A stretch of DNA of 12,693 bases from Solirubrobacteraceae bacterium (GCA_016462245.1 JAEMTR010000025.1:1-12693); one strand, 5' to 3'; shown: positions 5,129-12,693, counted from the first letter of the stretch. Made by a program: numbers and translations. Notes: a model not told the origin generated them from the letters alone.

Positions 5129-7503
5129 TCTCTGGCCTCCTCGGCTGCACGGGCGTTCTCCCTGAAGGCTGAAGAAGCTTCAAGCTCGCGCCGGTCGGGC
5201 GCCTCAGCCAGTAGCTCGAGCCTGCTGCCGTCGAAGCTCGCGAGCTCAAGTTCGCCGAGCACTGTGATGATGAGCGCCATCTCAGCCGGGGAGCGGTGCT
5301 CGCCGCCGCTGCGCAGCTGGTCGAGCAGCGGCAGCTGCGGCCCGTCTCGCAAGGCCCGATAGACAGCGGCCAGTGAGCCGCGTAGATCCGCATTTCGCTC
5401 AATTTCATCGAGTGAGAAGCGTAGCTCAGCGGGGCCCCACAGTTGGTGGGCGAAGCTTCCAGCGGGGCCGCTGGCAAGCAGACGCTCGGCCTGCGCTGAC
5501 GCAGGCGGATCGAGCGCGACGAGATGCGTGAAGCGATCGGCGACCGACGGACTCGCAAGCAGCAGTGCCCAGGAGCTGAGCGCAAAACCGCCGATCCGCC
5601 CAGTTAGCTGCGCGCGGCGCCGCTGTTCCGACGCGCTAACGACGAGCACGCTCTCGCCGCTAGCGACGAGCGCGCCGAGCACGCCTGCTACTCCACAGCC
5701 CCTGCGATCGAGCAGTTCGCGCGAGCCCTCTTCGGCCGCAGCAGCCTCTGCCAGCGGCGTTCCAGCCAGCGCCTCGAGTAGCGCTTCAAGATCGTCGTCT
5801 GGGCGCCCAGCGAGCTCGATTACTCCACTGGGAACTGCTGTCTGTTCGATTACAAAGCGCAGCTCCTCGGCGCCACGCCAGCGGTTGACCTCTAGTGACC
5901 CGACGACGTCGAGCGCCGTATCGGCTCCGTCGGGCAGTCGCGCCGTGCCAAAGGCAACGGCGCCGATCCGCAGCCCGGCGCTGTTGACGGTGCAGCGCAG
6001 GTGCTTTCCTTCTCCCATCGTGCGCGCGCCGTCGAGCCGCGCGCCGGGGATCATCAGCCTCGGCTTGGGATTGCCGATGCCAAAAGGCCCGAGCCGGTTG
6101 AGCTGCTCAGCAAGCTCGATGCTTAGGCCATCGCCACCTACAACCGCGTCGGCATGATCGACGGCGCCGACGGGCTGGTCGGCAAAGATCGCTGCGCAGT
6201 ACTGCTCAAAGCTCGCGGCGAATGCTTCGACCGACGAAGCGGCGACGGTGCAGCCTGCGGCGGCGCGATGGCCGCCAAAGCGAAGCAAGTGATCGGAGCA
6301 GGCTTCGAGCCCGGCGAGCAGATCAAAGCCCGGCACCGACCGCCCCGACGCGCTCCCTTCTTCACCGTCGAGCGCAACGATCACAACCGGGCGCTGGTGT
6401 GTTTCGGCCAGTCGCGAGGCGACGATCCCAATCACACCCGGGTGCCATTCCTGCGATGCCAGCACGTAACCGTCACGCGGACCCAGCGCCTTCGCCTGCG
6501 CCTCGGCCTCGTGACGGATCCGCTGCTCGACAAGCTTGCGCTCGTTATTGGCGTGATCGAGCTCGGCGGCGATCGCGTCGGCGCGAACCGGGTCGTCGGT
6601 CAGCATTAGCTCGACGCCGCTGTCGGCGCGCTGCATCCGCCCGGCGGCATTGATTCGCGGCGCCAAGCGAAAACCGATCGTCTTCTCGTCAATTTCGGCC
6701 GGATCAACCTGCGCGACGCGCATCAGCGCGCGCAGTCCTGGCCGCTGCGTTCGCGCCAAGGCGACAAGACCTTCGCGCACGAGACGTCGGTTCTCGCGGA
6801 TCAGCGGCACGCAGTCGGCGACCGTCGCCAGCGCTACGAGGTCGAGATCCTCGTCGTAGTCGCCAGTGTCAAGGCCACTGGCTTCACGCAGAGCCTGAGC
6901 AAACTTGAACGCTACGCCGGTCGCGCAGAGCTCTGGGTCGGGGTAGTTATTGACTAGCGGGTGGACGATCGGGGCGTCCGGCAGGGCGCCGTCGGCGCGC
7001 GGACGATGATGGTCGGTGACGATTACGTCGAGCCCCAGCTCGCGCGCCCGCGCTACCTCGTCGACGGCAGTTATGGCGCAGTCCACTGTGATCAGCAGAC
7101 TCGCGGGGCCAGCCGCAAAGCGCTCGACGTTCTCGAGCCCTAGCCCGTAGCCGTCCTCGCGGCGCCCGGGAATGAACCACTCGACGTTGGCTCCAAGGTC
7201 TCGCAGCGCACGCACGAGGATCGCAGTCGAGCAGACGCCGTCAACGTCGTAGTCGCCGTGAATCAGGATCGTCGAACCGGCCTTGATGTGGCCGAGCGCC
7301 AGCTCGACGGCCTGATCAATTCGCTCGAACTGTGACGGAGCGAAATGCTGATCGGCGCTGAGAAACTCGCTGGCAGCGATCGGATCGCCGAGCCCTCGGC
7401 GCACCAGTAGCTGCGCGACAACAGGATCAAGACCGAGCTCGTCGGCGAGCATTAAAACTTCGCCAAAGGGCGCTGGAGCGATCTCAATCCGGGCAGGTTC
7501 CAC
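5095..7503 (-). CDS. recJ: Single-stranded-DNA-specific 5'-3' exonuclease RecJ, long form
   Basis: RecJ degrades single-stranded DNA 5' to 3' in recombinational repair, base excision and mismatch repair. The DHH phosphoesterase core is complete: HGDYDVDG (82-89), DCAITA (141-146), TDHH (163-166) and TVADCVPL (228-235), giving the metal-binding Asp/His set. Then come the DHHA1 domain with GGHRAAAG (410-417) and an OB-like domain (about 460-555, LGPFGIGNPKP). DCA replaces the more usual DCG after the motif III aspartate, but the aspartate is kept. At 802 residues it is over 200 longer than the E. coli-type enzyme; residues ~560-802 are an extra C-terminal domain (see findings). The start codon is GTG at 7503 with no clear SD; ATG at 7452 (residue 18), preceded by GAAG, is an alternative. 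It lies 39 nt after a small membrane-protein gene and overlaps rel by 34 nt. Confidence 0.95.
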   Translation of the reverse strand: MEPARIEIAPAPFGEVLMLADELGLDPVVAQLLVRRGLGDPIAASEFLSADQHFAPSQFERIDQAVELALGHIKAGSTILIHGDYDVDGVCSTAILVRALRDLGANVEWFIPGRREDGYGLGLENVERFAAGPASLLITVDCAITAVDEVARARELGLDVIVTDHHRPRADGALPDAPIVHPLVNNYPDPELCATGVAFKFAQALREASGLDTGDYDEDLDLVALATVADCVPLIRENRRLVREGLVALARTQRPGLRALMRVAQVDPAEIDEKTIGFRLAPRINAAGRMQRADSGVELMLTDDPVRADAIAAELDHANNERKLVEQRIRHEAEAQAKALGPRDGYVLASQEWHPGVIGIVASRLAETHQRPVVIVALDGEEGSASGRSVPGFDLLAGLEACSDHLLRFGGHRAAAGCTVAASSVEAFAASFEQYCAAIFADQPVGAVDHADAVVGGDGLSIELAEQLNRLGPFGIGNPKPRLMIPGARLDGARTMGEGKHLRCTVNSAGLRIGAVAFGTARLPDGADTALDVVGSLEVNRWRGAEELRFVIEQTAVPSGVIELAGRPDDDLEALLEALAGTPLAEAAAAEEGSRELLDRRGCGVAGVLGALVASGESVLVVSASEQRRRAQLTGRIGGFALSSWALLLASPSVADRFTHLVALDPPASAQAERLLASGPAGSFAHQLWGPAELRFSLDEIERNADLRGSLAAVYRALRDGPQLPLLDQLRSGGEHRSPAEMALIITVLGELELASFDGSRLELLAEAPDRRELEASSAFRENARAAEEAREWLSPIASLAA
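5136..5141 (-). promoter_or_regulatory. Strong ribosome binding site of rel, inside recJ
   Basis: Minus-strand AGGAGG lies 7 nt before the rel ATG (5128-5126) and within the last codons of recJ, whose stop codon is at 5095. It is a full consensus SD and fixes the rel start. Its position means ribosomes finishing recJ pass over it. Confidence 0.85.
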
Positions 7504-7542
7504 TACTGGACAGTAGGCCGAAAGCCCGACGGAAGGTCCGGC

Positions 7543-7815
7543 TTAGAGGTGCAAGGCCGGATTGCCACGCCGCACGCCAATCGCGTAGGCCGCAGCCAAG
7601 CCGAGCAACGCGCCAGGAATAGCTTCGACGGCGTCCATCACCGTGATCGCTGCGTTCCCGGGAACGCTGAAGCCGCTGAAGATCAGTCCGATGATTACGG
7701 CGCCGGCGACGGCGCAGAGCAGGCTGCCGACAATCCCGCCCCAGAAACGGTCGGGAATGAAGATCGCAAAGTGCCAGATAGCCAGCCCCATCATCACCCA
7801 AGCCAAAGCAGCCAT
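7543..7815 (-). CDS. Small hydrophobic membrane protein of unknown function
   Basis: I do not recognise this 90-residue protein. It has three hydrophobic stretches (about 2-20, 26-49 and 65-82) separated by short loops (PDRFWGG, VPGNAAITVMDAVE) and a short basic-polar end (VRRGNPALHL), so it is probably a three-pass membrane protein. It bears only a superficial likeness to the YeaQ/GlsB small membrane proteins and I do not assign it there. The evidence that it is a real gene is good: its ATG shares one base with the secDF stop codon (TAATG), it has GGGAGG 5 nt upstream (7826-7821), and the hydrophobic pattern is coherent. Translational coupling to secDF suggests expression with the translocase; a role in export is only a guess. 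Confidence 0.8.
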   Translation of the reverse strand: MAALAWVMMGLAIWHFAIFIPDRFWGGIVGSLLCAVAGAVIIGLIFSGFSVPGNAAITVMDAVEAIPGALLGLAAAYAIGVRRGNPALHL

Positions 7816-10742
7816 TAGCGCCTCCCGTGCTTCTTGTTGCGTTTGCGCCGCGGCGTTGTCGGCTTAGACGGATCGTCCTTGAGCACCAAATCCTCCGGCG
7901 AAGCATCGGCGCCGCTACTGGCCGCCGGCGGCTCTGCTGGCTCGACCTCTTCGGCCATATCCCCCTCAGCGACCACCGTTTCAGGCGCGTCCTCCTCGGT
8001 CGCGACTGCGCCCTGCTCGCCGTGGAGATCTCGCACCATCTCGTCAAACTCGGCGCCGCTGACTGCGCGCTCTGGATCCTCGGGCGCTGTCAGGCGATCG
8101 CGAGGCTTCTTCGGCTCGTCGATCTCAATCTCGGCTTCAGCTCCTCCTGCCGCGGTCGCGTACGGCGGCACGACGCCCCCATTGGCCGCAGCAATGCGCG
8201 CGCGGCGAGAGCGCCAGACCCCCTCGCCTTCCTTCCAGTGCATCAACACCGGAGTAGCGATGAAAATCGACGAATAGGTACCTGAAATAACGCCGACGGC
8301 GAGTGCGAGCGCGAAGTCGGCGAGCGTCTCGCCACCAAAGAAGAGCAGAGCAAGAATTGGCAGCACGGTGCAGAACGAGGTCGCCAGCGAACGCATCAAA
8401 ACTTCGCTCATTGAGCGGTTGAGGATCTGCGAAAAGGCAGCGCGCGGCATCCGCGGAACGTTTTCGCGCACGCGGTCGAAAACGATGATCGTGTCGTAGA
8501 GCGAATAACCAAGAATCGTCAGCAGCGCGGCGACGGTCGCCGTAGTCACCTCCAACCCGAGCAGTGCGTAAACGCCAGCCGTAATCAGCAGGTCGTGACC
8601 AAGCGCGACGAGCACCGGTACTGCGTATCTCCACTCAAAGCGCAGTGCAATGTAGGCGCTGATCACAATCAGCGAGGCAATGATCGCGATGATCGCGCTG
8701 TCGGCGACCGTTTTGCCGAATGTTGGGCCGATCGTTTGGAAGCTGTAACTGCCAGTGCCGAACTCTTTGTTCAGTTCCGCTTCAATCGATGCTCGTTGGC
8801 CGCTTTCGACCGTATCGGTTGATATCTGGAATGCGGCCTCGCCTTTGAACTCGTTGCCGCTGAGCTTCTGAATCTTGGCCTTGCTGAGCCCGAGCGGAGC
8901 GATCGTGTCACGAACCTGCTGTTCGGTCGCCTTCGTCGGCAACTCTGCGACGAGGCGCGTGCCGGAGGTGAAATCGATTCCAAGGTTGAGCCCGTTAACG
9001 CCAACGGCTAGCGCGCCGATCAGCAAAATCAGTCCCGAGAACGAGAAGAACCATTTTGACGCGCCCATGAAATCCCAGCGGAATCGCTGCCGCTTGGAGT
9101 GCGCGCCGAGCATCGCGGGGCTTGAAACAGCTTTCGAACGCGCCAGCGTGCCGAGTACCGCCTGCGTCAACAGGACGGCTGTCAGGAACGAGACAAGCGT
9201 GCCGACGCCGAGCGTGAAAGCGAAACCCTTCACGCCCGCAGTGGCGAGCATGAAGAGGATGAACGCGACCATGAACGTGACAACGTTGGCGTCGATAATC
9301 GCCGAGAGCCCCTTGCGGTAACCCTGACTAATTGCGACCGGGATCGAGCGCCCTAGACGGACCTCTTCCTTGACCCTTTCGAAGATCACGATGTTGGCGT
9401 CGGCCGCTACGCCGATCGTCAAGATCAAGCCGGCGATGCCTGGCAGCGTGAGCGTTATCGGAATCAGCTTGACGATCGCGAAAAGGAAAGCGGCGTAGAC
9501 GCCAAGCGCACCAATCGCGACCAGGCCGAGCCCTCGGTAAATCACCAGCAGGAAGAGCGAAACGAGCGCGAATCCGATCAGCCCGGCGATGATCCCCTGG
9601 TCGAGCGCTTGCTTGCCCAGCGAAGCTGAAACCGACGACGCTGAGATCAGGTCTAGCTTGATCGGCAGAGCGCCTGTCTTCAGCAGATTGGCCAGCTCCT
9701 GCGCGGTTTTTATTGTGAAGCCGCCGGAGATCTCAGAACCGTTGGATCCATCAATACCGTCCGGGTTCTGTTGGAAATCGATGTACGGGGCGGAGATCAA
9801 TTTGCCGTCGAGCACGATCGCGAAGTGCTGGAAGGCGCTACTCGCGTCGCCACCGAAGAAGCTGTCCTGCCCGCGCTGGGCAATCTCGCGCGTTGTCTCT
9901 TGCCAGGCCTGCACGCCTTTGTCGGTGAAACTGAAGTTGACCGTCGGCGCGCCGCTGCCGCCGGCACCGTTTGCGAAGCTCTGCTTCGGGTCCGTGATGT
10001 CGGTTCCGCTAAGCGCCGGGTTGTCCTTCAGCACGTAGTACTGGTCGGAAGCCGCGCCCGTGGTTGGGCCCTCGGCTTGAACGACGATCGTGCCTGGCTC
10101 CACTGCGACGACTGAGGTGTCAGCAGATTGAACGATCTTGTTGTTCTCGATCTCGGCGTCTAGGTCGGAGCTCGTCTCCTGTGGTCCGGCGAGCACCTTT
10201 TTCGTCTTGTCGTTGACGAGGTAGTAAGAGCCGGTCGTCGTCTCTTTACCGCTGTCGGTCTTCGGGCAGCTCGCAGCGCGTTCGACCGCTGCGTACTGCG
10301 TCAGCGACCCCTGACCACTGCCGGCGGAGGAGCCGCCGGTGACCGCCGCGTCAGTTGGAGCCGGCTTGCAGCCCGGCCCGAGCACGTTGGTTTCCCAGTC
10401 ATAAAAGTAGAGCTGAGCGGTCTTGCCGACCTGAGCAGCGGCCTGATCAGCGTTAGTCACATTCGGCAGCGACACGTCGATTTGGTCGGCGCCGGTGCGC
10501 TGAATCTCTGGCTCGGCGACCCCGAGCGTGTCGATTCGCTTGCGCATAATGTCGATCGTTTGGTCGACAGATTCGGTCGTCACTTGCGCCTGCTTTGTTG
10601 GCTTCGCCTGATAGACGAGCGAGACGCCACCCTTGAGGTCGAGGCCTAGGACGGTTGGCTTGGTTGCGATCACAAGCCCAGAGAGAACCAGCAGTCCGGC
10701 CACAAACAGCAGAATGAACAAGTTGCGGCGGCGGTCGGTCAT
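7815..10742 (-). CDS. secDF: Fused protein translocase subunit SecDF
   Basis: One 975-residue chain contains SecD then SecF. SecDF is the RND-like membrane partner of SecYEG that uses the proton gradient to pull exported proteins out. The SecD half has TM1 (about 8-27), GLDLKGGVSLVYQA (33-46), a large periplasmic/extracytoplasmic domain, and five TMs (about 380-535) including GVAADANIVIFERVKEE with D448. The SecF half starts about 550 with a TM, GIDFTSGTRLVAE (588-600), and the TM block including ILGYSLYDTIIVFDRVREN with D750. D448 and D750 are the likely proton-path aspartates by analogy with known SecDF. Odd points: a polar insertion at ~120-215 with C125 and C159, and a ~135-residue acidic, Pro/Ala-rich cytoplasmic tail ending in a basic cluster (PRRKRNKKHGRR). 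The ATG at 10742 has no clear SD and follows the PAS gene by 13 nt. No yajC is seen upstream. Confidence 0.96.
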   Translation of the reverse strand: MTDRRRNLFILLFVAGLLVLSGLVIATKPTVLGLDLKGGVSLVYQAKPTKQAQVTTESVDQTIDIMRKRIDTLGVAEPEIQRTGADQIDVSLPNVTNADQAAAQVGKTAQLYFYDWETNVLGPGCKPAPTDAAVTGGSSAGSGQGSLTQYAAVERAASCPKTDSGKETTTGSYYLVNDKTKKVLAGPQETSSDLDAEIENNKIVQSADTSVVAVEPGTIVVQAEGPTTGAASDQYYVLKDNPALSGTDITDPKQSFANGAGGSGAPTVNFSFTDKGVQAWQETTREIAQRGQDSFFGGDASSAFQHFAIVLDGKLISAPYIDFQQNPDGIDGSNGSEISGGFTIKTAQELANLLKTGALPIKLDLISASSVSASLGKQALDQGIIAGLIGFALVSLFLLVIYRGLGLVAIGALGVYAAFLFAIVKLIPITLTLPGIAGLILTIGVAADANIVIFERVKEEVRLGRSIPVAISQGYRKGLSAIIDANVVTFMVAFILFMLATAGVKGFAFTLGVGTLVSFLTAVLLTQAVLGTLARSKAVSSPAMLGAHSKRQRFRWDFMGASKWFFSFSGLILLIGALAVGVNGLNLGIDFTSGTRLVAELPTKATEQQVRDTIAPLGLSKAKIQKLSGNEFKGEAAFQISTDTVESGQRASIEAELNKEFGTGSYSFQTIGPTFGKTVADSAIIAIIASLIVISAYIALRFEWRYAVPVLVALGHDLLITAGVYALLGLEVTTATVAALLTILGYSLYDTIIVFDRVRENVPRMPRAAFSQILNRSMSEVLMRSLATSFCTVLPILALLFFGGETLADFALALAVGVISGTYSSIFIATPVLMHWKEGEGVWRSRRARIAAANGGVVPPYATAAGGAEAEIEIDEPKKPRDRLTAPEDPERAVSGAEFDEMVRDLHGEQGAVATEEDAPETVVAEGDMAEEVEPAEPPAASSGADASPEDLVLKDDPSKPTTPRRKRNKKHGRR

Positions 10743-10755
10743 CGAGCTAGAGAGA

Positions 10756-11205
10756 CTACTTAGCCGGCGTCAGAACGAGCAACAGCCCGCCATCATCGTC
10801 GTAGGCAGGGAAAAGATCGGCACTAGCTTTGGCGGGCAGGTCACCCTCGGCGCGAACCTCGACCGACTGGTCGAGCGAGCGGACCCCCCACTCCAAGACC
10901 GTCGCGACAGGGTCGCCATCGGCGTCGAAGCGCAAGCCAAGCACGTCGTCGACCGGGCGCCCAATCACGCGCTCATCGTCGAGCCCTGTCAGCTCGAAGG
11001 CTCCTCGCCCGCAGGCGATCACGCGGGCATCGTTATCGCAGACGAAGAACGCTGCGTCGGGTGCCGGAAAGTAGTCGTCGAGCAGCTCGAAGATGAAGCC
11101 GAAACCGCACTCGCGACAGCCCTTTGGCGAGCCACGGAAGCCGTTGCCGACATCAACGGAGAGTGAGCGGTTCCCGCACTGCGGGCATATGAAATGGTGC
11201 GCCAT
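10756..11205 (-). CDS. Zinc-ribbon and PAS-like domain protein
   Basis: This 149-residue soluble protein has a zinc ribbon at the N terminus (C7/C10 in CPQCG and C30/C33 in CRECG). A PAS-like sensor region follows at ~45-149: AAFFVCDNDARVIACGRGAFELTG, then DERVIGRPVDDVLGL, then a beta-rich end LLLVLTPAK. The opening and the VIGRPVxDVL stretch are typical of PAS domains. There is no kinase, HTH or other output domain. It could sense a ligand or redox state and pass this on through the zinc ribbon by binding protein or nucleic acid, but no function can be assigned. It lies between ruvB (62 nt gap) and secDF (13 nt gap), where yajC is common in other bacteria; it is not YajC (no N-terminal TM). 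The ATG at 11205 has a poor SD (TAGG). Confidence 0.85.
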   Translation of the reverse strand: MAHHFICPQCGNRSLSVDVGNGFRGSPKGCRECGFGFIFELLDDYFPAPDAAFFVCDNDARVIACGRGAFELTGLDDERVIGRPVDDVLGLRFDADGDPVATVLEWGVRSLDQSVEVRAEGDLPAKASADLFPAYDDDGGLLLVLTPAK

Positions 11206-11267
11206 TAGAGCGACCTAGAGTAGGGGTAAGACGGGTGACGCTGCGCCGCGCCCGCTTAGAGCCGAGG
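11206..11267 (-). other. 62-nt gap between ruvB and the PAS gene
   Basis: This is the longest gap in the minus-strand block. I see no hairpin followed by a T run and no convincing -35/-10 pair. Minus-strand TACCCCTACTCT (about 11231-11220 region) is T/C-rich but not a promoter match. Read-through from ruvB to the secDF group is therefore the simplest reading, with an unseen promoter possible. Confidence 0.4.
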
Positions 11268-12299
11268 CTAGAACAGCGCCGAGTCGCGCGGTGGCTCGAG
11301 CCCAAGATGCTCGTAGGCGCGAGCGGTCGCAGTCCGGCCGCGGGCGGTCCGACTGATCAGCCCGCACTGCACGAGGTAAGGCTCATAAACCTCTTCGATC
11401 GTGTCCGACTCTTCGCCAACGGCGATCGAAAGCGTTGAAAGACCGACCGGCCGCCCCGCATAGGTCGTGCAGAGAACGGTCAGGATTTCACGGTCAAGCC
11501 GGTCGCAGCCGAGCTCGTCAACCTCAAGTAGTTCGAGCGCGCTGTTGGCGGCGTCAGCGGTGACTGTGCCGCTGCCGCGCACCTCGGCCCAGTCGCGGAC
11601 CCGCCGCAGCAGCCGGTTTGCAACGCGCGGCGTGCCGCGACTTCGGGCCGCGATTGCCAGCGCGCCATCATCGTCCAGCGCGACCTCGAGGATCGCCGCC
11701 GAGCGCCGCACGATCGCGGCCAGTTCCTCGGGGCCGTAGTTCTCGAGCCGGTATTGAATGCCGAAGCGATCGCGCAGCGGCGTTGAGAGCAGGCCGGCGC
11801 GTGTTGTCGCACCGATCAGCGTGAACGAAGGCAGATCGAGCGTGACGACTCGTGCACCGGCACCCTGGCCGATCGTAATCGGCAGCCGGCGATCTTCCAT
11901 CGCCGGATAGAAAGTCTCCTCGAGCGCACGACTGAGCCGGTGGATCTCGTCAACGAAGAAGACCGAGCCGGGCTCCAGTGCGGTCAGCAAGGCGGCGATG
12001 TCGCCCTTGCGCTCAAGCGCCGGGCCGGCGGTTTGAACGAACGGAACTCCGAGCTCGGTGGCGATGATCTGCGCCAGCGAGGTCTTTCCAAGCCCTGGCG
12101 GCCCGGCGAGCAGAACGTGATCGAGCGGTTCATCGCGACCGCTTGCCGCCTCGAGCGAAACAGCGAGCTGGTCGCAGACGGCTTGCTGGCCGATGAAGTC
12201 CTCGAGCGTCTGGGGCCTGAGCGAGCGATCGAGCTCGTCCTCCTGCGCCAAGGCTCCTGGAGTCATAATCGGCGCATCCTCAGGGAACTCATCGCTCAT
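11268..12299 (-). CDS. ruvB: Holliday junction branch migration helicase RuvB
   Basis: RuvB is the AAA+ hexameric motor that, with RuvA, drives Holliday junction migration in recombinational repair. The 343-residue product has normal length. Seen in order: RPQTLEDFIGQ (28-38), Walker A GPPGLGKT (66-73), Walker B FVDEIHRL (115-122), the beta-hairpin region that meets RuvA (about 130-155), sensor GATTRAG (163-169), the arginine-finger region LRDRFG (175-180), and a C-terminal winged-helix DNA-binding domain (about 265-343, with GLSTLSIAVGEESDTIEEVYEPYL). The ATG at 12299 overlaps the ruvA stop as ATGA, a classic coupled junction. No key residue is missing. Confidence 0.98.
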   Translation of the reverse strand: MSDEFPEDAPIMTPGALAQEDELDRSLRPQTLEDFIGQQAVCDQLAVSLEAASGRDEPLDHVLLAGPPGLGKTSLAQIIATELGVPFVQTAGPALERKGDIAALLTALEPGSVFFVDEIHRLSRALEETFYPAMEDRRLPITIGQGAGARVVTLDLPSFTLIGATTRAGLLSTPLRDRFGIQYRLENYGPEELAAIVRRSAAILEVALDDDGALAIAARSRGTPRVANRLLRRVRDWAEVRGSGTVTADAANSALELLEVDELGCDRLDREILTVLCTTYAGRPVGLSTLSIAVGEESDTIEEVYEPYLVQCGLISRTARGRTATARAYEHLGLEPPRDSALF

Positions 12300-12693
12300 T
12301 GACGAGCCGCCTTCAGTGCGCTTTGGAGCAGATCCTCAGCGCTCTCCCCTTCGGCCCCGGCAACGAAGCCATCGGCCTCCTGCATTGTGAAGCCCAGCTC
12401 GACAAGGCCGTCGCGAGCGATCCGGCGTGGATCGTCGCCGCGCGTGACTGTGATCTCACCGTCCTCGCCGCTTAGCGCGATCACCTTCTCGCGCAGCTCG
12501 ACGAGGATCCGCTCTGCCGTCCGCTTGCCGATCCCCGGCACGGCTTGAAGGCGGGCAACGTCGCCGCTCGCGAGCGCGCTTGCCAGCTCGCGTGGAGGAC
12601 CACCGCTTAGCAGCGCGAGTGCCACCTTCGGCCCGACGCCTTGAACGCCGAGCAACATCAGGAAGAGGTCTCGTTCCTCCTCGCTAGAGAATC
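12296..12693 (-). CDS. ruvA: Holliday junction DNA helicase subunit RuvA, partial
   Basis: The C-terminal ~132 residues of RuvA are present; the frame is open through the right edge, so the N-terminal OB domain (about 65-70 residues for a ~200-residue protein) lies outside. From the edge it reads FSSEEERDLFLMLLGVQGVGPK, so the internal ATG at 12658 is not the start. Two helix-hairpin-helix motifs are visible (GVQGVGPKVALALL and VPGIGKRTAERIL), which grip junction DNA. Then follow an acidic linker and the RuvB-contacting domain III (ARDGLVELGFTMQEADGFV to the end). RuvA binds the four-way junction as a tetramer and recruits RuvB. The stop overlaps the ruvB start by 4 nt. Confidence 0.97.
   Translation of the reverse strand, partial: FSSEEERDLFLMLLGVQGVGPKVALALLSGGPPRELASALASGDVARLQAVPGIGKRTAERILVELREKVIALSGEDGEITVTRGDDPRRIARDGLVELGFTMQEADGFVAGAEGESAEDLLQSALKAARQ

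Noticed and set aside
5528..6157. 209-codon plus-strand frame inside recJ
   Set aside because: It is Ser/Ala/Pro-rich low-complexity translation, the expected antisense of a GC-rich gene.
7504..7542. Possible hairpin in the 39-nt gap before recJ
   Set aside because: Short imperfect GC pairings exist, but there is no stable stem and no T run, so no terminator or switch can be claimed.
7484..8047. 187-codon minus-strand frame across the recJ, membrane-protein and secDF junctions
   Set aside because: It is out of frame with three well-supported genes, Arg/Ser-rich and without domain-like pattern.
10633..11166. 177-codon plus-strand frame opposite the PAS gene and the secDF start
   Set aside because: The minus strand carries a clear zinc ribbon, a PAS-like domain and secDF; the plus frame crosses both and shows no motif.
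12296..12658. ATG at 12658 as the start of ruvA
   Set aside because: The frame stays open to the right edge and reads a normal RuvA segment (EEERDLFLMLLGVQGVGPK); this Met is internal.

Overview
The window is GC-rich bacterial DNA with densely packed housekeeping genes and many GTG or TTG start candidates. I see no mobile element, CRISPR array, tRNA or rRNA. Actinobacterial features are a SecD-SecF fusion with a long polar insertion, a bifunctional long RSH, a long RecJ and an actinobacterial-style diacylglycerol-kinase-like lipid kinase. A deep-branching actinobacterium, such as one of the Thermoleophilia/Solirubrobacterales, fits best. This placement is inferred from gene order and protein style, not from a search.

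Layout, left to right: (1) Positions 1-633, minus strand: the N-terminal two thirds or less of a threonine-synthase-family PLP enzyme, cut by the left edge. (2) 634-881: its leader, holding a well-conserved SAM-clan riboswitch (678-760) and an expression platform (634-680). In that platform one hairpin is both an intrinsic-terminator shape and a cage for the ribosome binding site. (3) 882-2844, plus strand: corA (Mg/Co channel) and an overlapping lipid kinase gene. (4) 2828-12693, minus strand: one tightly spaced block, in transcription order ruvA (5' end outside the window), ruvB, a zinc-ribbon/PAS protein, secDF, a 90-residue membrane protein, recJ and rel. Gaps within it are 62 nt or less, and several junctions overlap (ruvA/ruvB ATGA, secDF/membrane protein TAATG, recJ/rel 34 nt). 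The lipid kinase and rel converge and overlap by 17 nt.

How the genes work together: RuvAB and RecJ belong to recombination and repair. SecDF drives the late stage of protein export. Rel makes and degrades (p)ppGpp. The zinc-ribbon/PAS protein sits where yajC often precedes secD and has no assigned job.

The most interesting region is the left end. A SAM riboswitch controls an enzyme that automated annotation would call threonine synthase, yet the enzyme differs from ordinary ThrC at two PLP-site motifs. SAM feedback makes more sense for methionine synthesis than for threonine synthesis. The enzyme may therefore be a ThrC-derived homocysteine synthase acting on O-phosphohomoserine.
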